Source: Bordetella sp. BOR01
GTDB taxonomy: Bacteria; Pseudomonadota; Gammaproteobacteria; Burkholderiales; Burkholderiaceae_B
DNA length: 64,000 bases
NCBI RefSeq assembly: GCF_019218885.1
Contig: NZ_JAHUWT010000001.1
Location: forward strand, 1,426,001-1,490,000
Direction: 5' to 3'
This document shows positions 59,976 through 64,000 of the stretch, piece by piece; the stretch's first letter is position 1; each line of letters starts with the position of its first letter. The notes under the pieces were generated by a model, which made no database searches, was not told where the DNA came from, and saw only the letters and a program-made list of their open reading frames with translations. Made by a program: the position numbers and the translations under genes.

Positions 59976-61118
59976 ATGGGCGATGCCAGCAGCGTGTATC
60001 CAGCCGAAGTCAGCGTGCATGTCTTGCGCTACCCCGTCGAGCGCCCGGTGCGCACCTCGTTCGGCATCATGCACGACCGCCCGGCGGTATTCGTGCGCGT
60101 GCAAGACCGCGATGGCGCGCATGGCTGGGGCGAAGTGTGGTGCAATTTTCCAGCTTGCGGCGCCGAGCATCGGGCGCGCCTGGTCGACACGGTGCTGCGG
60201 CCGCTGCTGGTGGGCCGCGCGTACGACGGGCCCGCTGCGGCCTATGCGCACCTGACCGCAGCCACCGAAGTATTGGCGCTGCAGTCCGGCGAACCCGGGC
60301 CCATGGCGCAGGCCATTGCAGGCATCGACCTGGCGCTGTGGGACTTGTGCGCGCGCCGCGCCGGCCAGCCGTTGTGGGCCTACCTGGGCGGCACCAGCGA
60401 CCGGGTCGAGGTATACGCCAGCGGCATCAATCCCGATGAGCCCGAGCATGTGGTGCAGCAAAAGCACCGCGAAGGTTATCGTGCCTTCAAGCTGAAGCTG
60501 GGCTTCGGCCACGAGCGCGACTTGCGCAATTTGCGGCAAGTGCGCCAACTGCTGGGGCCGGGCGTGCCGTTGATGGCCGACGCCAACCAGGGCTGGGACG
60601 CGGCCGGCGCCGCCACGATGGCGGCCGCCATGGGCGAACTGGATATCGCCTGGCTGGAAGAGCCGCTGCGGGCCGATCGGCCGTACGCGCAATGGCAGGC
60701 CTTGGCGCGCCAGTCGCCCGTGCCGCTGGCGGCGGGCGAGAACTACCTGGGCGCAGAGGCGTTCCAGTCCGCCATCGATGCCGGTTTCCTGAAAGTGGTG
60801 CAGCCCGACCTGGCCAAGTGGGGCGGCATTTCGGGCTGCCTGCCGGTGATACGCGCGGTGCGCGCCGCCGGGTTGCGCTATTGTCCGCATTACCTGGGCG
60901 CGGGCGTGGGATTGATGGCGTCGGCCCATTTGCTGGCTGCGGTCGACGGCATCGGGCATAAAGGCCTGCTCGAGATCGACTCCAACGACAATCCGCTACG
61001 GACCTTGCTTAGCGGGCCTTTGTCGCAGTTGGAAGATGGCGTGGCGCAACTGGGAACCGACCCGGGGATCGGGGTCGAGCCTGATCTGGCTGCCCTGCGG
61101 GAGTATTGCGGTCGGTGA
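59976..61118 (+). CDS. Mandelate racemase/muconate lactonizing enzyme family protein
   Basis: The 380-residue protein is an enolase-superfamily member. Acid/base lysines are Lys172 and Lys174 (FKLKLGFG), metal ligands Asp202 (ADANQGW), Glu228 (WLEEPL) and Glu255 (AAGENY), and a general-base histidine is likely at His305 (CPHYLGAG). These positions suit the mandelate racemase subgroup, which abstracts an alpha-proton next to a carboxylate and may racemise, dehydrate or cycloisomerise. It follows GntR by 8 bases with TGAGGA as a ribosome site. It probably works on the compound imported by the divergent ABC system. Confidence 0.9.
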   Translation: MGDASSVYPAEVSVHVLRYPVERPVRTSFGIMHDRPAVFVRVQDRDGAHGWGEVWCNFPACGAEHRARLVDTVLRPLLVGRAYDGPAAAYAHLTAATEVLALQSGEPGPMAQAIAGIDLALWDLCARRAGQPLWAYLGGTSDRVEVYASGINPDEPEHVVQQKHREGYRAFKLKLGFGHERDLRNLRQVRQLLGPGVPLMADANQGWDAAGAATMAAAMGELDIAWLEEPLRADRPYAQWQALARQSPVPLAAGENYLGAEAFQSAIDAGFLKVVQPDLAKWGGISGCLPVIRAVRAAGLRYCPHYLGAGVGLMASAHLLAAVDGIGHKGLLEIDSNDNPLRTLLSGPLSQLEDGVAQLGTDPGIGVEPDLAALREYCGR

Positions 61119-61285
61119 TTGTCCTTGGTGACAATAGGAATCCAGGTGCTACGGCTCGCGGGCGGGGCTGGGCGATTTCTTCATAATTTGTCGCATTCGG
61201 CGTAAGCCGCGTGCGCCGCGCGCCTTGTGATGGGGCATGCGGAGCCCTAGGATGGTTGCGGTTGTCTCAGCCTAGGGAGCACGCA

Positions 61286-61759
61286 ATGAAATTCCATTAT
61301 CGGCATGTCATCGGCGCGGCCGCCATCGTGGCGGCGCAGTGCATCGCGGCAGGCGCGCACGCGCAACTGCTCGATACCGTCAAAGGCCAGCTTGGGGGTG
61401 GCGGCGCAGAGCAAGGCGGTGCGGCCGCCGGTGCGGCACAGGGCCTGGGCCTGGGTGGTGGCGGCTTGCCGTCGTCGCTTAGCGCGGGCAGCGCCGGCAA
61501 TGCGGCCGGCGTGCTGGAATTCTGCATCAAGAACAACTACCTCAGCGGCGGCGATGCCCAGTCGGTGAAAGACCAATTGATGGGCAAAGTGGGCGGGTCG
61601 GGGCAAGCCGAGTCCGACCCAGGCTACGCCGCGGGCGCGGAAGGCGTCTTGAAGGGCGGCGACGGCAAGTCAGTGGACCTGAGCGGCGGCGGCCTGAAAG
61701 AAGAAATCACCCGCAAGGCCTGCGACCAGGTGCTGGAGCAAGGCAAGTCATTCTTGTAG
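61286..61759 (+). CDS. DUF2501 (YjjA-like) secreted protein
   Basis: A 157-residue protein with a signal peptide (YRHVIGAAAIVAAQCIAAGA ending in AHA). A Gly/Ala-rich segment with LLDTVKGQLGGGGAEQGG follows, then the DUF2501 core: NAAGVLEFCIKNNYLSGGDA, QSVKDQLMGKVGGSGQAES, and the C-terminal EEITRKACDQVLEQGKSFL. Two cysteines (in EFCIKNN and RKACDQV) probably form a disulfide in the periplasm. Function is unknown. The ATG at 61286 follows TAGGGAGCACGC, which includes a GGGAG ribosome site. Confidence 0.85.
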   Translation: MKFHYRHVIGAAAIVAAQCIAAGAHAQLLDTVKGQLGGGGAEQGGAAAGAAQGLGLGGGGLPSSLSAGSAGNAAGVLEFCIKNNYLSGGDAQSVKDQLMGKVGGSGQAESDPGYAAGAEGVLKGGDGKSVDLSGGGLKEEITRKACDQVLEQGKSFL

Positions 61760-61810
61760 GCCATGCCTGAATGGCCACCCTGGCCGCCTGGCGCGGCCAG
61801 GGTGAGGGAC

Positions 61811-62143
61811 CTAACTGTTATCCCGGATATCCTGCGTCGCGCCATTCTGCTTGACGGATTCGATACCGTTATCGCGCGCGGCCTCGGTGCCGTACATCTG
61901 GCTGTTGCCGATGATCTGGTTGTTGGCGGCGCGCAGGGTGAAATAGAACTTGCCGTTCGAGGCGGTGGCCGAGTTGTAGCGGGACGCATCGCCGCTGTTT
62001 TTCTGTACCGACGCGATACCATTCTCGGCCGAGGCCTTGGCGGCATACATCTCGCTCGTCAGGATGGTTTCCGCATTGCCGGCTTTCAGGGCAAAGTGGA
62101 ATTGTCCGTTGCTTGCTTTTTTCAATTCAAACCAACCTGCCAT
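61811..62143 (-). CDS. DUF1508 (YegP) protein with two repeats
   Basis: The 110-residue protein holds two DUF1508 modules: the first from WFELKKASNGQFHFALKAGN, and the second from RYNSATASNGKFYFTLRAAN. Each ends with a helix (ENGIASVQKNS and DNGIESVKQNG). The duplicated modules make a compact alpha/beta fold; the function of YegP-type proteins is not established. The ATG at 62143 is preceded by GGAGTCCACATC. There is no signal peptide. It is divergent from nothing close and stands between DUF2501 and an MFS carrier gene. Confidence 0.9.
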   Translation of the reverse strand: MAGWFELKKASNGQFHFALKAGNAETILTSEMYAAKASAENGIASVQKNSGDASRYNSATASNGKFYFTLRAANNQIIGNSQMYGTEAARDNGIESVKQNGATQDIRDNS

Positions 62144-62281
62144 GATGTGGACTCCTTGGATTGAAGCGATGGGCGGAACGACGCCCCTGGAGCGGTGCCC
62201 GTCAGCCAGGGGTTTCCCGATCATAGGTAATGCAGCCGGTTTTGCCTAGGTTTGTGAGGCCGGTGCCATGAATGCGCAGGC

Positions 62282-63475
62282 TCAGGCCGGCTGGCTCAGC
62301 GGGCGGCGCTGCCGGTCCAGCGCTACCGACAGCAGCCACAGTACGAAGCCGCCCAATGCCAGCAAGGCGCCGACCCAGCCCGGCGAACGCCAGCCATGGC
62401 CGTGGGCCAGCGCCAGGCCGCCCAGCCAGGGCCCCAGCGCGTTGGCCGTATTGAAAGCGGAATGGTTCAGGGCGGCGGCCAGGCCCTGGGCGTCGTCGGC
62501 CACGTCCATCAGGCGCGTCTGCAGCACGGTGCCAAGCGCGCCGCCCATGCCCACCAGGAACACGGCCACCGTAATGGCCCAGACATTGCCGATGCTGAAG
62601 GTGAACAGCGCCAGCGCCGCGGCGCTGAACAGCAGCAAGCCGCCGGCGGTGGGCATCAGGGCACGGTCGGCGAACTTGGGAATCACCAGGTTGCCGATGG
62701 TCATGCCGATGCCGAACACGCCCAGCACCAGCGGCACCGTGGCGGGCGCCACGCCGGTGACCGTCATCAGGATGTCGGCCAGGTAGGTATACACGGCGAA
62801 CAGGCCGCCAAAGCCGATGGCGCCGATGCCCAGCGTGATCCACACTTGCGGGCGCCGCAGCGCGCCCAGTTCGCGCAGCGGGCTGGCATGCGGGTCGGCC
62901 GGGGTGGCGGGCGCGAACATGGCCACCAGCGCCACGGTAAGCAGTCCGGCGGCGGCCACCAGGGCAAAGCCCCAGCGCCAGCCTACGGCGTGTCCCAGCC
63001 AGTTGGCCAGCGGCACGCCGATGATGGTGGCTACCGTCAGGCCCAGGAACATGCGGCCCACCGCCTGGGTGCGGCGGTGCTCGGGAACCAGCGATACGGC
63101 CACCAGCGATGCAATGCCGAAATACGCGCCGTGCGGCAGGCCGCTGAGAAAGCGCAGCACCATCATCCATTCATAGCTGGGGGCGAAGGCGCACAAGCCG
63201 TTGAACAGCGCGAACAGCGTCATCAGCAGGATCAGCAGGGCCCGGCGCGGCAGGCGCGCGGCCGCCACGGTGATCAGGGGGGCGCCCACCACCACGCCCA
63301 GTGCATAGGCGCTGATGACGTGGCCGGCGGTAGGGGCATCGATGTGCAGGCTGTGCGCGAAATACGGCAGCAGGCTCATCGTGGCGAATTCGGTGGTACC
63401 AATGGCGAAGGCACCGACGGCCAGCGCAAACAGCACCAGGCCGGGCGAACGGTGCCCGGAAACAGCGGAAGTCAT
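62282..63475 (-). CDS. MFS transporter (AraJ/DHA1-like)
   Basis: The 397-residue carrier has 12 predicted helices. N-terminal FALAVGAFAIGTTEFATMSL (containing GTTEF) and the motif ADRALMPTAGG-like second-half loop fit the AraJ/sugar-efflux DHA1 group, along with AYALGVVVGAPLITVAAARL and FLSGLPHGAYFGIASLVAVS. Export of sugars or drugs across the inner membrane is likely, but the substrate is unknown. The start at 63475 was taken because it begins the first helix region; the upstream frame is not protein-like. A VOC gene follows upstream at 63591. Confidence 0.88.
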   Translation of the reverse strand: MTSAVSGHRSPGLVLFALAVGAFAIGTTEFATMSLLPYFAHSLHIDAPTAGHVISAYALGVVVGAPLITVAAARLPRRALLILLMTLFALFNGLCAFAPSYEWMMVLRFLSGLPHGAYFGIASLVAVSLVPEHRRTQAVGRMFLGLTVATIIGVPLANWLGHAVGWRWGFALVAAAGLLTVALVAMFAPATPADPHASPLRELGALRRPQVWITLGIGAIGFGGLFAVYTYLADILMTVTGVAPATVPLVLGVFGIGMTIGNLVIPKFADRALMPTAGGLLLFSAAALALFTFSIGNVWAITVAVFLVGMGGALGTVLQTRLMDVADDAQGLAAALNHSAFNTANALGPWLGGLALAHGHGWRSPGWVGALLALGGFVLWLLSVALDRQRRPLSQPA

Positions 63476-63590
63476 GGGAATCAGATCAGGCGGAGGTTGA
63501 ATGACCCGCGGGTGGAACGACCCGCGGGCGGCAAGCAAGGCATTGTAGCCGCCCTCTGTGACAGCACGGCGGCGTGGCAGGTTGCGGCGG

Positions 63591-63962
63591 TCAGTCCTGC
63601 TTGCGGGCGAACACGCGCAGCCGGTGGCCGTCGGGGTCGAGTCCGACGAAGGTATGCCCGATATCCAGGTCGGTGGGGGGCTGGGCAATGGGAATGCCGC
63701 GCTCGGTCCAGTCGGCGTGCAGTGCCAGGACGGCTTCACGGCTGGCCACCGGAATGGCCAGCTCGCCGCCGCGCCCGGCCGATATCGCCCGCGGGGTGAC
63801 GGTCTGGCGGGCCCACAAGCCCAGCATCAGGCCGGAGTCCAGCTTGAACTTGGTGAAGCTGGGCGTGGCGTGTATTGGCTGCTTGTGCAGCAGATCCGTG
63901 TAGAACCGGGCACTGCGGTCCGGGCTGTCGACATACAGGATGATCAAATTGGGATCGGTCAT
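63591..63962 (-). CDS. VOC family protein (glyoxalase-like)
   Basis: The 123-residue product is a single VOC module: PNLIILYVDSPDRSARFYTD, PSFTKFKLDSGLMLGLWARQ, and LDIGHTFVGLDPDGHRLRVF at the end, with a C-terminal ARKQD tail. The HTF and DPDGH segments follow the fold's metal-ligand positions. The reaction is unknown; bleomycin/fosfomycin-type resistance proteins have the same fold, but no specific feature supports that. The ATG at 63962 was preferred over the one at 63989 since it begins the domain. It is the last gene in the window, 38 bases from the end. Confidence 0.87.
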   Translation of the reverse strand: MTDPNLIILYVDSPDRSARFYTDLLHKQPIHATPSFTKFKLDSGLMLGLWARQTVTPRAISAGRGGELAIPVASREAVLALHADWTERGIPIAQPPTDLDIGHTFVGLDPDGHRLRVFARKQD

Positions 63963-64000
63963 GGGAATGCTCCGCATTGGCGATGGCATCGGCGGGCGCC

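Noticed and set aside
1-64000. tRNA or other structural RNA genes
   Set aside because: No cloverleaf with T-arm GTTCRA-type sequence and acceptor pairing was recognised by eye; a covariance-model scan would be needed to be certain.

Overview
The window is GC-rich, gene-dense bacterial chromosome with about 67 protein genes on both strands. I saw no rRNA, tRNA, CRISPR array, integrase or transposase. The best taxonomic clue is the ZIP transporter at 21063-21992. It closely resembles the structurally studied BbZIP of Bordetella bronchiseptica and keeps its metal ligands at the residue numbers I recall. A Bug/TctC binding protein, many LysR/IclR/GntR-controlled catabolic cassettes and a GGAACAGTCCT/AGGACTGTTCC repeat agree with the family Alcaligenaceae. 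I infer Bordetella (an environmental type) or a close relative such as Achromobacter, from memory of these families and not from a search.

Layout. 1-9.1 kb: mixed metabolic genes (GST fragment, GFA, flavin reductase, DinB-like, two MFS carriers, galactarate dehydratase garD, GNAT, slyX, an ABC half-exporter). 9.1-15.0 kb: a TetR/ABA4-like divergent pair, then an AT-rich 380-bp control region and a Hint-domain protein, convergent with a MotA/MotB-like pair. 15.1-19.3 kb: an ArsR/AHSA1 operon with two operators, a DUF4168 protein, and an ECF42-like sigma factor operon with VOC and two YCII proteins. 19.4-29.1 kb: a NYN-LOTUS nuclease-like protein, ZIP and SulP transporters, DUF937/DHA2 pair, a solitary ParB-like protein, AlkB with a second 2OG-Fe(II) oxygenase, and an I78 inhibitor lipoprotein. 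29.2-36.8 kb: AraC with an IorAB-type molybdenum dehydrogenase, DAHP synthase, LysE, glutathione reductase. 36.8-46.9 kb: MocR/GNAT divergent pair, EamA, a 78-bp tandem repeat, thioredoxin-like, hydantoinase-type amidohydrolase, MATE pump, pckG, methyltransferase plus deoxyinosine glycosylase. 46.9-61.1 kb: catabolic cassettes, namely hydroxyacyl-CoA dehydrogenase/LysR, an IlvD-Edd dehydratase/Bug/IclR group, CoA-transferase/crotonase, and an ABC importer-GMC oxidoreductase operon divergent from GntR-enolase superfamily genes. 61.3-64 kb: DUF2501, DUF1508, an MFS carrier and a VOC protein.

How the genes work together. Much of the window is small regulator-plus-target units: TetR/ABA4, ArsR/AHSA1, ECF/YCII, AraC/IorAB, MocR/GNAT, LysR/dehydrogenase, IclR/dehydratase and GntR/enolase. 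Several have inverted repeats where an operator would be expected. The strongest non-coding signals are four helically phased TTTAAACG copies upstream of the Hint gene, the paired ArsR operators bracketing an apparently leaderless promoter, and the GntR-ABC divergent operator. No large novel system is certain. The Hint/MotAB-like locus is the best candidate for something not yet described.
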